This document shows, piece by piece, positions 44,450 through 51,582 of a stretch of 64,000 nucleotides of DNA. The notes beneath the pieces are model-generated. The model saw only the letters and a program-made list of their open reading frames with translations. It made no database searches and was not told the origin of the DNA. Numbering within the stretch: the first letter of the stretch is position 1; each line of letters opens with the position of its first letter. A program made the translations under genes and the position numbers. The DNA is from Armatimonadota bacterium (GTDB lineage: Bacteria; Armatimonadota; Fimbriimonadia; Fimbriimonadales; Fimbriimonadaceae): contig JACRPN010000012.1 of the NCBI GenBank assembly GCA_016223145.1, positions 248,001-312,000 on the forward strand, in the 5' to 3' direction.

Positions 44450-44839
44450 ATGGCACCCAGGAGTTCGGTCCGAACCGGCAATGCTACCCTCCGCCCTCAG
44501 GACGCCCGCGAATACGTAGGCGCTACCGAGAAAGGTTGGCGGCGCTTGGTTCGGGCCGGACTCATCGCCCCTTTGCCAGTGATCGGCTCGTTCCGGGTCC
44601 AAGACCTGGACGAGCTGGTCGACAAGCTGGCCCGACTACACAACACCGGAGACGGTAAGGAGACAGACGAAGAACATGGCAACACGGAGAAGCGACGGTC
44701 GCTGGATGGCGCGCCGGAATGTCAACGGCAAGCCAGTGTACGGCTACGGAGCGAGCGAAGAAGAAGCGGACGCGGACCTGGAGTCCAAGCTCATCCCCTT
44801 GATCGGCCCGCTCGGCGCAAGCCCGACGACCCTACATGA
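44450..44839 (+). CDS. Excisionase-like small DNA-binding protein, long overlap with integrase
   Basis: The N-terminal 75 residues look like a winged-helix/MerR-type excisionase domain (TLRPQDAREYVGATEKGWRRLV, then LIAPLPVIGSFRVQDLDELVD), and AGGAAG lies upstream. From about residue 76 the frame runs 164 bases into the integrase gene in another frame. There its sequence (Arg/Asp/Pro-rich) looks like an out-of-frame shadow. Either the protein carries a meaningless tail, the stop was lost by a frameshift, or a frameshift links it to the integrase. The position just before the integrase fits an excisionase or recombination directionality factor. Confidence 0.6.
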   Translation: MAPRSSVRTGNATLRPQDAREYVGATEKGWRRLVRAGLIAPLPVIGSFRVQDLDELVDKLARLHNTGDGKETDEEHGNTEKRRSLDGAPECQRQASVRLRSERRRSGRGPGVQAHPLDRPARRKPDDPT

Positions 44840-45845
44840 GCTGGCGAAAGAGGTGTGGTATCCGCACATCGAGCAGCTAGCTCCCCTGACTCAGAAGCGC
44901 TACGAAGGCGTCTACACGAATCACATTCGCGGCCGCCTCGGCAATCTGCCGCTTGAGGCGATTACGCCCATGGCCATCCGCCGATGGCTTAACGGGATGG
45001 TCGCCGATAGCGACTCGACGAAACGTTACGTGCTTGAGATCCTCAAGGGAATCCTGATGCATGCGGTCCGGATGGAACTGATCGGGCGGAACCCATGTTC
45101 TGCCATCAGCCTGCCAAAGAACTACCGCAAACGCGAACGGATTCTGGATCTGGACGCGGCATTGAGGCTCTTGGACGGTGTCCGACAGTCAAAGTTGTCG
45201 GCACCGGTATTCCTCGCAGCCACCATGTCGTTGAGGCGAAGCGAGATTGCCGGCCTGAAGTGGAATGATCTTGACCGGCGCAAAGGCGAGCTTCACATCG
45301 TGCGGCAGCGACAGGCGGTCAGGCCCTACGGCGTCATCGAACGTGAACTCAAAACGTCAGAAAGTGCCCGCACCTTGTACCTGTCCGCGCGCATGATCGA
45401 GGAGATCGACGCACGAGGCGACCTCGACAGCGCCTATATTACGACCTTTGGCGGAAGGCCCTGGGTGCCGGACACGATCACGGAGTTCTGGCGCGCAGAG
45501 CGGAATGGCTTCGGCCTGCCCGATTGGCACTTCCACGACCTGCGACACCTCGCTGCAGGCTTGCTTGCGGCCGCAGGTTGTGACCTACTCGTCATCGCAG
45601 CGGTGCTTGGCCACAGGAAGCCCGACATGACGCTGCTCTACACGTCCGTATCACAGTCCCGAAGGCGCGAAGGCGCCGACAAGATGGCCCAACTCTTCGC
45701 GCGCAAGCGGACCTTTGACACTCGTTTGACACTCAGCCAGTCGAAAAAGGAACCTAATGGTGGAGATGATGGGATTCGAACCCACGACCTCTGCAGTTCG
45801 ATGCTCGAATTGAACGACAAATGTCGGTTATGCACTAGGATGTGA
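44676..45845 (+). CDS. int: Tyrosine recombinase/integrase of the island
   Basis: A 389-residue integrase. It has an N-terminal arm-binding domain (TRRSDGRWMARRNVNGKPVYG), a SAM-like core-binding domain (HELAKEVWYPHIEQLAPLTQ) and a catalytic domain. The catalytic domain has the first Arg in MSLRRSEIAGLKW, HFHDLRHLAAG (His-x-x-Arg) and LGHRKPDMTLLYTSVS (second His and the Tyr nucleophile). The last 20 or so codons (DDGIRTHDLCSS) read through the tRNA-derived attachment site at 45758, a common artefact of integration at a tRNA gene. The true free-element form may end differently. Confidence 0.93.
   Translation: MATRRSDGRWMARRNVNGKPVYGYGASEEEADADLESKLIPLIGPLGASPTTLHELAKEVWYPHIEQLAPLTQKRYEGVYTNHIRGRLGNLPLEAITPMAIRRWLNGMVADSDSTKRYVLEILKGILMHAVRMELIGRNPCSAISLPKNYRKRERILDLDAALRLLDGVRQSKLSAPVFLAATMSLRRSEIAGLKWNDLDRRKGELHIVRQRQAVRPYGVIERELKTSESARTLYLSARMIEEIDARGDLDSAYITTFGGRPWVPDTITEFWRAERNGFGLPDWHFHDLRHLAAGLLAAAGCDLLVIAAVLGHRKPDMTLLYTSVSQSRRREGADKMAQLFARKRTFDTRLTLSQSKKEPNGGDDGIRTHDLCSSMLELNDKCRLCTRM
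45714..45734. repeat. Right pair of integrase arm-type repeats
   Basis: Two copies of TTTGACACTC separated by one G lie within the 3' end of the integrase gene, 24 bases before the att repeat. They match the doublet at 28141-28162 near the left end. Paired direct repeats inside both ends are the usual layout of arm-type integrase sites. Confidence 0.55.
45758..45797. repeat. Middle attachment repeat, 40 bp of the tRNA-Ala 3' end
   Basis: These 40 bases are identical to 50093-50132 of the tRNA-Ala(CGC) gene, covering CCA, acceptor strand, T arm, variable loop and part of the anticodon stem. With one further mismatch the match extends to about 45802. It is not an intact tRNA, because the D arm and 5' half are missing. 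It separates the integrase element from the 4.3-kb methyltransferase segment. Confidence 0.88.
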
Positions 45846-45930
45846 AGCTAAATGACCTCTGTAGTTGCAGTTTGCAGTGAACGTTAAGAAATGGCCGTTG
45901 CAGGCAAGCATTTTCGATCGAGCTCATTTC

Positions 45931-47067
45931 CTACCGAGGGGTACATACGAGAATGAGTTCGTCAACTCTCAAGCGGGCGGCTCTTTGCGTTCCATTGCCT
46001 CCCAGCGTTGAGAAGGTGCTTGAGTTTGCGATCCGTTGCACTTGGAATAGACCGGTCAGGGTATCGATAACCATGTCCCCTGAAAGTCCATTTGAGCACT
46101 CCCCACTTGGATAGGTCACGATGCAGGTCGAGCCCTGGATTGCCACGACACGTGCCAACGACTCAAAGGCGCTTTGCGACTTTGATTTCAGACTAAAATG
46201 GGAATGCGGGCGCTCCTGAAAGCTCGGGTATCGACCAGTTCCTTCGGGCGTGACTTCAGAGCCTCGGGCAAGCGTCTCAAGCACATGATAGAATCGGCTG
46301 TATTGGACCCCGGAGTAGGGCGGATCAATGAACACGACGTCCCGTTCTTCAAGCTTCTTTGCGACTATGAGAGCATCAGAAACCGCTGCGCTTCCCTTAC
46401 TCCTGGCGTGTCTTGTCGACAGATCGAGGAAAGCTCTCCGAGCGTGTCCCCAAATGTCCCGCCGCCATGCCTCAAATAGGAATGGAGCTGCTGTCGAAGT
46501 TGGCTGAAATGGCTGAGCGGTATGGCCCGGAGCGGCGACACACTCCGAAGCTGCAATAACGAGGGCGGCCAAGTATATCTCAGGGCAGCTCGCTTCGCCC
46601 GGGATCGTCGCGCGCAAGCCGTCCAAGATGATCGCTTGAGCGGGGCTGAAGTAGTGCCCACCGTATGCTCTTGTGATTGGCCCTCCGAGAGTGCGGCAAT
46701 GCTTCCGGACGTCCGCAACGAAACCCTTCGTTCGGGAATCCCAATCCATTGCTTGGTATGCGAAGCTCAACCAAGCCCCCTCGCTCTTGGCAATCCACTC
46801 GGAGGCATCGCGCACCCACCGATCCCACATTCGTCCTGGGTTCGACGGAGCCTCAGTTCTGCTAACGACGGCGCCGGCCAAAACCCTCGAATATTCCTGG
46901 GTATCCACCGCAAAGACGGGTACTCGGTGGCGCTCAGCGACGTGCCAACTCACTGCAGCTGAGCCAGCAAAAAGATCCACGAATCTATTGGCACTAGGCG
47001 CGTGGTCCGAGAGGACCTGACCCAGGCCCGATTCGAGCATCGACCGTTTAGACCCCATATACTTCAT
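45931..47067 (-). CDS. D12-class DNA adenine methyltransferase
   Basis: A 378-residue N6-adenine methyltransferase. The N-terminal S-adenosylmethionine motif is YMGSKRSMLESGL with FVDLFAGSAAVSWHVA (about residues 29-44). The catalytic motif is VVFIDPPYSGVQYSRF (DPPY near residue 247), the alpha-type order of Dam/D12 enzymes. It is longer than Dam, with a large insert between the two motifs that probably holds target recognition. Its ATG overlaps the stop of the preceding gene (ATGA at 47064-47067). No restriction endonuclease is recognisable next to it, so either the partner proteins restrict by an unusual mechanism or it protects or marks DNA. Confidence 0.88.
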   Translation of the reverse strand: MKYMGSKRSMLESGLGQVLSDHAPSANRFVDLFAGSAAVSWHVAERHRVPVFAVDTQEYSRVLAGAVVSRTEAPSNPGRMWDRWVRDASEWIAKSEGAWLSFAYQAMDWDSRTKGFVADVRKHCRTLGGPITRAYGGHYFSPAQAIILDGLRATIPGEASCPEIYLAALVIAASECVAAPGHTAQPFQPTSTAAPFLFEAWRRDIWGHARRAFLDLSTRHARSKGSAAVSDALIVAKKLEERDVVFIDPPYSGVQYSRFYHVLETLARGSEVTPEGTGRYPSFQERPHSHFSLKSKSQSAFESLARVVAIQGSTCIVTYPSGECSNGLSGDMVIDTLTGLFQVQRIANSSTFSTLGGNGTQRAARLRVDELILVCTPR

Positions 47068-48386
47068 GCGAAGAGTCCCGCGACGGCAATTCTCTCGCAG
47101 CGACACGCGTTTGCCATAACAGACGCGCATTGCTCCCACAACGACTTTCGGTCCGGCATAGCCAGGATTTTGAGGAAGTCGCCATGTGCATCGAGGGAGT
47201 CCTGGGCTACGTCCTGGCTTGACGAGGCCGTACCTGCCGCCAGTGCCCCTCTCGCTTCAAGCGCAGGGAGCCACCAGAAGCTGAGGTTTTGCTCGGTGAT
47301 CCCCGAATCATTGAGCATGCGCCGTGCATATAGGACGGAGTGGAAACAGAGCAACGCTGCACGCGACAGGACGCCCTCAATTTCTCCGTTCACCTTCTCA
47401 AGCGCATCACCCAGCACTGGAATGGTTGGTAGCGGATCCGTCATGCAGTAGCGCCTGAGTACGGCTTCGGTCGGCGAATTCGGGCCCATAGCCGCAATCA
47501 TCGTTTGAACTTCGGCCTCAAAAGCCACGAAGGCATCTTGTGGCGCAGAACCCCGATTGAGTTCAAAAGCGCGTCGCAGGATTGCACAGAGGATGAGACT
47601 TCCAAGGCTACCGTCGCGTGGGCCGTTCGAGCCAATCATGTGCTCACCGATCGTTCCCAGCAGAGTCAGGTCATCTCCGACTGGCCTGCTCGGAACGCCC
47701 TCGATGCCGCGAGGCCGATAACTCGCCTTTCCGCGCGTCGCCTGGTCGTTCCGCGAAAGGAGCTGGATGTCGAGCCCGATACCGGACAAATAGCTTGAAC
47801 ATGTTGTAAGCAGTGCGGCACCTGACGGAAAAGATGTGAGCCAGACACTCACGGGCTGCCCGTCGACAATCACTTGGTCGAGAAGAGCTTTCGCATTCGG
47901 AGACGTTGTCCACCAGTCGTATGCGTTCCAGCAAAACGAATGGGTCTTGCCTTCGTCTGCCACGTTGATCGAGTTTCCCGCCGCGTCGACGACACAGTGA
48001 TTATCGTGAAAGACGCCTATGCCGTCGCAGGCTAGCAAACCCATGGCCGATCGAAGTTCGGAATAATACGCGAGATGAAGCGCCACCGAAGCATCACCTT
48101 GCAGCGTGGTGTCCCATGCAGAAGCCAGATAGCTGTGTGCGTCGTAGCAATGCATGAAGCTCGAGGCGGCTACGTATTCGCCTATCATATCGGGGTAAGG
48201 CCTTGCCGGAACTCCGGTCAAGCTCCCTGCCAAGAGGTCACGAAGGAAATCCTTGGCACCACTCGCCATTTGATTGTCTGCTGCTATGCAAAGTCCGCCT
48301 AAGAATGACGCTCTTAGCCTAGCGAGCTGAGAAATGACCCCTGCTCGCTGCGCGATAGCAAGCTTTCCCGGAAGGGCACTACTCAC
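47064..48386 (-). CDS. Unrecognised 440-residue protein, middle gene of the methyltransferase operon
   Basis: I do not recognise the family. The GTG at 48386 is chosen because it overlaps the preceding stop by 8 bases and has AGGGGAA 6 bases upstream; a start at 48443 would overlap by 65 bases. The protein is soluble, mixed alpha/beta, and relatively rich in Cys and Trp. Distinct stretches are ALHLAYYSELRSAMGLLACDGIGVFHDNHC (residues about 105-135), HSFCWNAYDWW, and FELNRGSAPQDAF. The HDNHC segment could be metal-binding, but no known nuclease motif is seen. As the middle gene it is probably part of one complex or system with its neighbours. Confidence 0.6.
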   Translation of the reverse strand: MSSALPGKLAIAQRAGVISQLARLRASFLGGLCIAADNQMASGAKDFLRDLLAGSLTGVPARPYPDMIGEYVAASSFMHCYDAHSYLASAWDTTLQGDASVALHLAYYSELRSAMGLLACDGIGVFHDNHCVVDAAGNSINVADEGKTHSFCWNAYDWWTTSPNAKALLDQVIVDGQPVSVWLTSFPSGAALLTTCSSYLSGIGLDIQLLSRNDQATRGKASYRPRGIEGVPSRPVGDDLTLLGTIGEHMIGSNGPRDGSLGSLILCAILRRAFELNRGSAPQDAFVAFEAEVQTMIAAMGPNSPTEAVLRRYCMTDPLPTIPVLGDALEKVNGEIEGVLSRAALLCFHSVLYARRMLNDSGITEQNLSFWWLPALEARGALAAGTASSSQDVAQDSLDAHGDFLKILAMPDRKSLWEQCASVMANACRCERIAVAGLFA

Positions 48387-49911
48387 TGTATTCCCCTGAA
48401 AGCCGACGGGTGGCTTCCTCGGCATCATCGCCAATGATTCCATCCTGTTGGCTCAGCCAATCGAGCAGGTCTTGGCGTAGGGATTTGTATCCACCACTCC
48501 CACGATAGGTCTGCTTTTTGGTCTTAACATGATCATCTTCCAGACCTGGTGCGTCGGACGTCCTCCAGTCAAATCCAGCGAGTGACGTAGCAAGCAAAAC
48601 TAGATACTCCTCTACGGTTGACTTCTTCCCGAGACTCTCGATGGCATGAGCAATTGCCTCGGGGGTCATCCGATCGTTAGGGAGTCCTGTCTGCCACTCA
48701 GACAACCCGATTCTCTCTTTGCTCACCATCAGCACGTCATTCATGATGTGGAGCAAACCTCTCACTCCCTGGTCCGTATTGAGAAGCGTCTTGCGGCCGG
48801 TGAAGGCAGGATCCGTGTCAGAGAAGGCGGCTTCTGTGGTTTCTTCTCGAAGGGCAGACGCCCAAGGCGCGTCGGATGCCTTCACTTGCGCTTGAATCGA
48901 GCTCCAGAAGGAAATGAGAATGGCCGCTTGGTCCGTGCGATTCCACTGAGACTCAGCCGTGTCGGGAGTTCCAAATAGGCCGCCAATCCGAACGTTTGGG
49001 CCGGATCGCCTTCGGACCAGCGTAGCCGTAAGATTCCGCACCCATGAAGCCTGACGGACCTGTGCGGCTCCTGCCTCACCAAGCATGTTGATCCGTTGAT
49101 ACCACGGGCTTCCAGGAAACGACCACAGGGCCTCGGTCAGTTCTTGGGCGCGGGCTTCCCGATAGATTATGTGGATTTCACCGCGTTCGAGCCAGTCTTG
49201 TTCTCGCAGCAAGGGATAGAGATCGTACGCAAGGCTTGTATTGATCTTCTTTGGCTTAATGTTGATGACGTAGAACAGGTATGCCTGCCAAGCTAGATCG
49301 AGGCCGAGGAAAGCTACTACGGGCAGTGAAAATTCGTCGTCGAGGACTAAGTCGTCAAACGCCCAAAGTCTGTGTTGACCGTCAATGACCTCGATCGGAT
49401 GTGAGTCCGCTGGGTCCCAGGGCAGAGATTCCATCGAACCAGGGAGATGCATCTCGGCGAACACGCCATCAAGCTCGCGAAACGAGACGAGATCCTGAGC
49501 CTGGACTTTGCCGCTAGGCCGAGCGTCCTCGGGCAGCTTGACGTTGATCACGATCGCCGTTGGCAGCCATCCAGGCATCTTCAGATCCTGATACTCCGGC
49601 GCATTTCTCTTCTGTGCCGACAAAGTAGACCACGGATAGCCGCTTTCGACAAAGCTGGCTATCTCCTTGGAACGATCCTCGTCTAAGGTTCTCTGGATTC
49701 CCTTATCACGTCCTCCCTTCAAACGCTCCTCGACCGACCGTCGCTCGACTCCGGACAGCGCCCTGAGTAGTTGAGCTGGGACGGACATCACGTAGAACTG
49801 ATGGGGAGGTGGTCTCCGGTCGGCTGTCGCGTCGGTCTCGACGGCATCCCAGGAGTTACGCCACTGAAGCACCTTTAGTGCGGGAATCGTCTTTGGCAAA
49901 GGACTGGCCAT
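48379..49911 (-). CDS. DGQHR-domain protein (DndB/ParB-like superfamily)
   Basis: A 510-residue protein with the diagnostic HPIEVIDGQHRLWAF (about residues 173-187), followed by LPVVAFLGLDLAWQAYLFYVINIKPKKINTSL, the usual continuation of DGQHR proteins. This family includes DndB, the transcriptional regulator/ATPase of DNA phosphorothioation systems, and many proteins of defence islands. The ATG at 49911 is supported by GGGAG 7 bases upstream; reading farther upstream would enter the tRNA gene. It is first in a three-gene operon (overlaps of 8 and 4 bases). No other dnd genes are present, so it is not a canonical Dnd locus. Confidence 0.8.
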   Translation of the reverse strand: MASPLPKTIPALKVLQWRNSWDAVETDATADRRPPPHQFYVMSVPAQLLRALSGVERRSVEERLKGGRDKGIQRTLDEDRSKEIASFVESGYPWSTLSAQKRNAPEYQDLKMPGWLPTAIVINVKLPEDARPSGKVQAQDLVSFRELDGVFAEMHLPGSMESLPWDPADSHPIEVIDGQHRLWAFDDLVLDDEFSLPVVAFLGLDLAWQAYLFYVINIKPKKINTSLAYDLYPLLREQDWLERGEIHIIYREARAQELTEALWSFPGSPWYQRINMLGEAGAAQVRQASWVRNLTATLVRRRSGPNVRIGGLFGTPDTAESQWNRTDQAAILISFWSSIQAQVKASDAPWASALREETTEAAFSDTDPAFTGRKTLLNTDQGVRGLLHIMNDVLMVSKERIGLSEWQTGLPNDRMTPEAIAHAIESLGKKSTVEEYLVLLATSLAGFDWRTSDAPGLEDDHVKTKKQTYRGSGGYKSLRQDLLDWLSQQDGIIGDDAEEATRRLSGEYSE

Positions 49912-50092
49912 GGTGTGCTCCCAATGGTCCCCGGATATGCTCGCGGGGCCTGTGGGTTCTATTATTCCATTCGTCCTGTTGGCGATGTCGCTCCGCACAG
50001 CTGGCGGAAGTGGAGTGTCGGCGAACGGCCAGTCCACCGGACGTGGGAGTATAGGAACCATTTGTAGGAACCACCTTAGGTTCCTTTGAATC

Positions 50093-50168
50093 TGGTGGAG
50101 ATGATGGGATTCGAACCCACGACCTCTGCAGTGCGATTGCAGCGCTCTCCCAGCTGAGCTACATCCCC
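50093..50168 (-). tRNA. tRNA-Ala, anticodon CGC
   Basis: A complete 76-base cloverleaf on the minus strand starting GGGGATGTAGCTCAGCTGGG at 50168. The anticodon stem is CTGCA/TGCAG around loop ATCGCAC (anticodon CGC), the T arm contains GGGTTCGAATCCC, and the acceptor ends CATCTCC-ACCA with CCA encoded. It is the integration target: its 3' 40 bases recur at 45758 and its last 21 bases at 28045. A -10-like TATAAT on the minus strand (50361-50356) lies about 190 bases upstream. Confidence 0.95.
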
Positions 50169-50181
50169 ATATTCGACTGTT
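50143..50181. repeat. 39-bp exact direct repeat, first copy (second copy 50229-50267)
   Basis: The 5' half of the tRNA-Ala gene plus 13 bases of its upstream flank recur exactly at 50229-50267, with a period of 86 bases. The duplication therefore covers the tRNA 5' half and its leader, not just a random word. Confidence 0.85.
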
Positions 50182-50183
50182 CC

Positions 50184-50254
50184 TCAGAAGGAATGAGACT
50201 CGACCCACGACCTTCCCGATGATCGGGACGCTCTCCCAGCTGAGCTACATCCCC
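50184..50254 (-). pseudogene. Decayed second tRNA-Ala copy
   Basis: The minus-strand sequence from 50254 begins with the same acceptor, D arm and start of the anticodon stem as the intact tRNA. The anticodon arm is then replaced by a palindrome (TCCCGATCATCGGGA) with a 3-5-base loop. The T arm reads GTGGGTCGAGTCTCAT instead of a paired GGGTTCGAATCCC, and the acceptor 3' strand no longer matches well. It is probably the degraded original gene or a product of an imprecise integration. Confidence 0.6.
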
Positions 50255-50378
50255 ATATTCGACTGTTGAATCGGCTATCAGAGTCCTAATTGATGCCTCA
50301 AATAGTGGATTGGAGGGGCCTTCCCAAAGGAGATTCCTGAGTCCACCAGGCGCGAATTATACCTTGAGGCTCGGGCAC

Positions 50379-51188
50379 TCAAGCCAGAGTACCGGCCGTC
50401 GCGGGACCCTGGGACCTGGGGATTCTGGCCGCCGAGACGATGCCATGGCGAAGGCAAAGCTCACCGAAGAGCTTGAGACCCTCGAGGTCTTTTGACTCCA
50501 GGCGGTAGTTCATCGTTTCGGAGAGATAGCGGCGGCACATGCCCGCTTCCCAACCGAAGCGCCGGATCGTCCGGCCGATGACCTCATCCAGTTCTCTTAG
50601 GCTGTTCAAGCAGGCATGCTGCAGGTGTCCGGCGAGCGCTGGAGTCAGATTCTCCGACCCTGTCCAGAGCGCCCAGACGAACGGAAGGCCCGTCAAGCGG
50701 GTCCAGGCCGATCCCAGGTCGAGCACGTGCAGACCCGCTCCGTCGGCGCGCATCCCGAGGTCACCGATGAGGAGCGCCGCGTCGTGGTCCTTGAGCATCG
50801 CATGCAGGTCGGGAGGGCGTTTGTCCAGGCGAGGCTTCAGGCCATAGAGCTCGGTCAGAGCGATCTGGGCCAGCGCGTTGCTGGTCATCGAGCTTTGGTC
50901 GAGCACCACAGACTCGATCTGCTCAAAGGGTTTTTTGCTAAAGAGCCGAACGCTTTCGGCGGGCCCGCGCGAGCCGATGCAGACCCCTTCGACATAGCGG
51001 CGGCCGGGAACGGTGAGCGCGTCGATGCTCGAGACGAGAATGGCGTCGGCCTCGCCGTTCTCCAGCATCTCGGGCAGGGCCGAGGGAACCGCATACAGCA
51101 CCTGCACCGGCGAGTCCTCGCCGAGCTGATCAAAGTGATCGACGAGCGGGCGGGCGTTGACGTAGGGAACCGAGCCGACGGTAGCCAT
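50379..51188 (-). CDS. mqnA: Chorismate dehydratase (futalosine menaquinone pathway)
   Basis: A 269-residue enzyme of the MqnA family, which converts chorismate to 3-enolpyruvylbenzoate in the futalosine route to menaquinone. Typical features are the start VGSVPYVNARPLVDHF, VPSALPEMLENGEADAILVSSID, SSMTSNALAQIAL, DAALLIGDLGMR and GLPFVWALWTG, all in family order. The start is taken at the ATG at 51188 (AAGAGG directly before it); an open frame upstream to 51326 overlaps the next gene. No other mqn gene is in the window. It lies just outside the island, marking chromosomal backbone. Confidence 0.9.
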   Translation of the reverse strand: MATVGSVPYVNARPLVDHFDQLGEDSPVQVLYAVPSALPEMLENGEADAILVSSIDALTVPGRRYVEGVCIGSRGPAESVRLFSKKPFEQIESVVLDQSSMTSNALAQIALTELYGLKPRLDKRPPDLHAMLKDHDAALLIGDLGMRADGAGLHVLDLGSAWTRLTGLPFVWALWTGSENLTPALAGHLQHACLNSLRELDEVIGRTIRRFGWEAGMCRRYLSETMNYRLESKDLEGLKLFGELCLRHGIVSAARIPRSQGPATAGTLA

Positions 51189-51202
51189 CCTCTTAGAGAA
51201 GT

Positions 51203-51562
51203 CTACTCGCTGATGGGCTTGACGAAGAGAGGGAAGGCCCACATGAAGACCAGCAGGAGGTTCAGCATCAGAGAAAACGCGAACAGAATCGCCATCCCCG
51301 TGTCCCGCCGCTTGTTGCAGACCCACATGCCGACGGCCGCGATCACGGTGAACAGCATGCTCGCGATGAGGAACGGCTCGGTCATCCCCTCGAAGAACTT
51401 GGCAAGCTCGGGAGCCGGGCGCGAGGCATAGGTTGCCACCCGAAACATGAGCCAGCCCGCAGGCGAAACCATGGAAAGAAAGAAGGAACGAACCAGGTGC
51501 GGGCTGCGGCTCTTGGCCCTGACGCCGATCGTTTGGGCTCCCTGATGCGGTACCGGTTCCAT
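51203..51562 (-). CDS. Small membrane protein of unknown function
   Basis: A 119-residue protein with two or three hydrophobic segments (about 27-45, 63-82 PFLIASMLFTVIAAVGMWVC, and 90-113 AILFAFSLMLNLLLVFMWAFPL). It lies 14 bases upstream of mqnA on the same strand, so the two are probably co-transcribed. No family is recognised. Confidence 0.6.
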   Translation of the reverse strand: MEPVPHQGAQTIGVRAKSRSPHLVRSFFLSMVSPAGWLMFRVATYASRPAPELAKFFEGMTEPFLIASMLFTVIAAVGMWVCNKRRDTGMAILFAFSLMLNLLLVFMWAFPLFVKPISE

Positions 51563-51582
51563 CGTTCGCTCAGCTTACCGGC

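Larger units (their letters stand above)
28045..45797. mobile_element. Integrative element with P4-like primase, defence genes and tyrosine integrase
   Basis: A 17.7-kb segment bounded by direct repeats of a tRNA-Ala 3' end (28045-28065 and 45758-45797). The integrase gene lies immediately inside the right repeat, with an excisionase-like gene before it. Paired TTTGACACTC repeats lie inside both ends. Cargo is a primase-helicase, ArdC antirestriction protein, HNH nuclease, a DUF2130/MBL/membrane operon and a type III R-M system. There are no phage structural genes, so it is a satellite-like or integrative island rather than a prophage. Confidence 0.8.
45798..50132. mobile_element. Second tRNA-bounded segment carrying a DGQHR/unknown/methyltransferase operon
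   Basis: A 4.3-kb stretch between the middle att repeat (45758-45797) and the same sequence within the intact tRNA-Ala at 50093. It holds three minus-strand genes in one overlapping operon and no integrase of its own. It could have been inserted by the neighbouring integrase as a cassette, or be a remnant of an older tandem element. Confidence 0.6.

Noticed and set aside
45931-49911. Canonical Dnd phosphorothioation or BREX system
   Set aside because: Only a DGQHR (DndB-like) protein is present; DndACDE, PglX/PglZ/BrxC-type genes are absent.
28045-50168. Possible prophage
   Set aside because: Integrase, excisionase-like and primase genes are present, but no capsid, terminase, portal, tail or lysis gene was seen.
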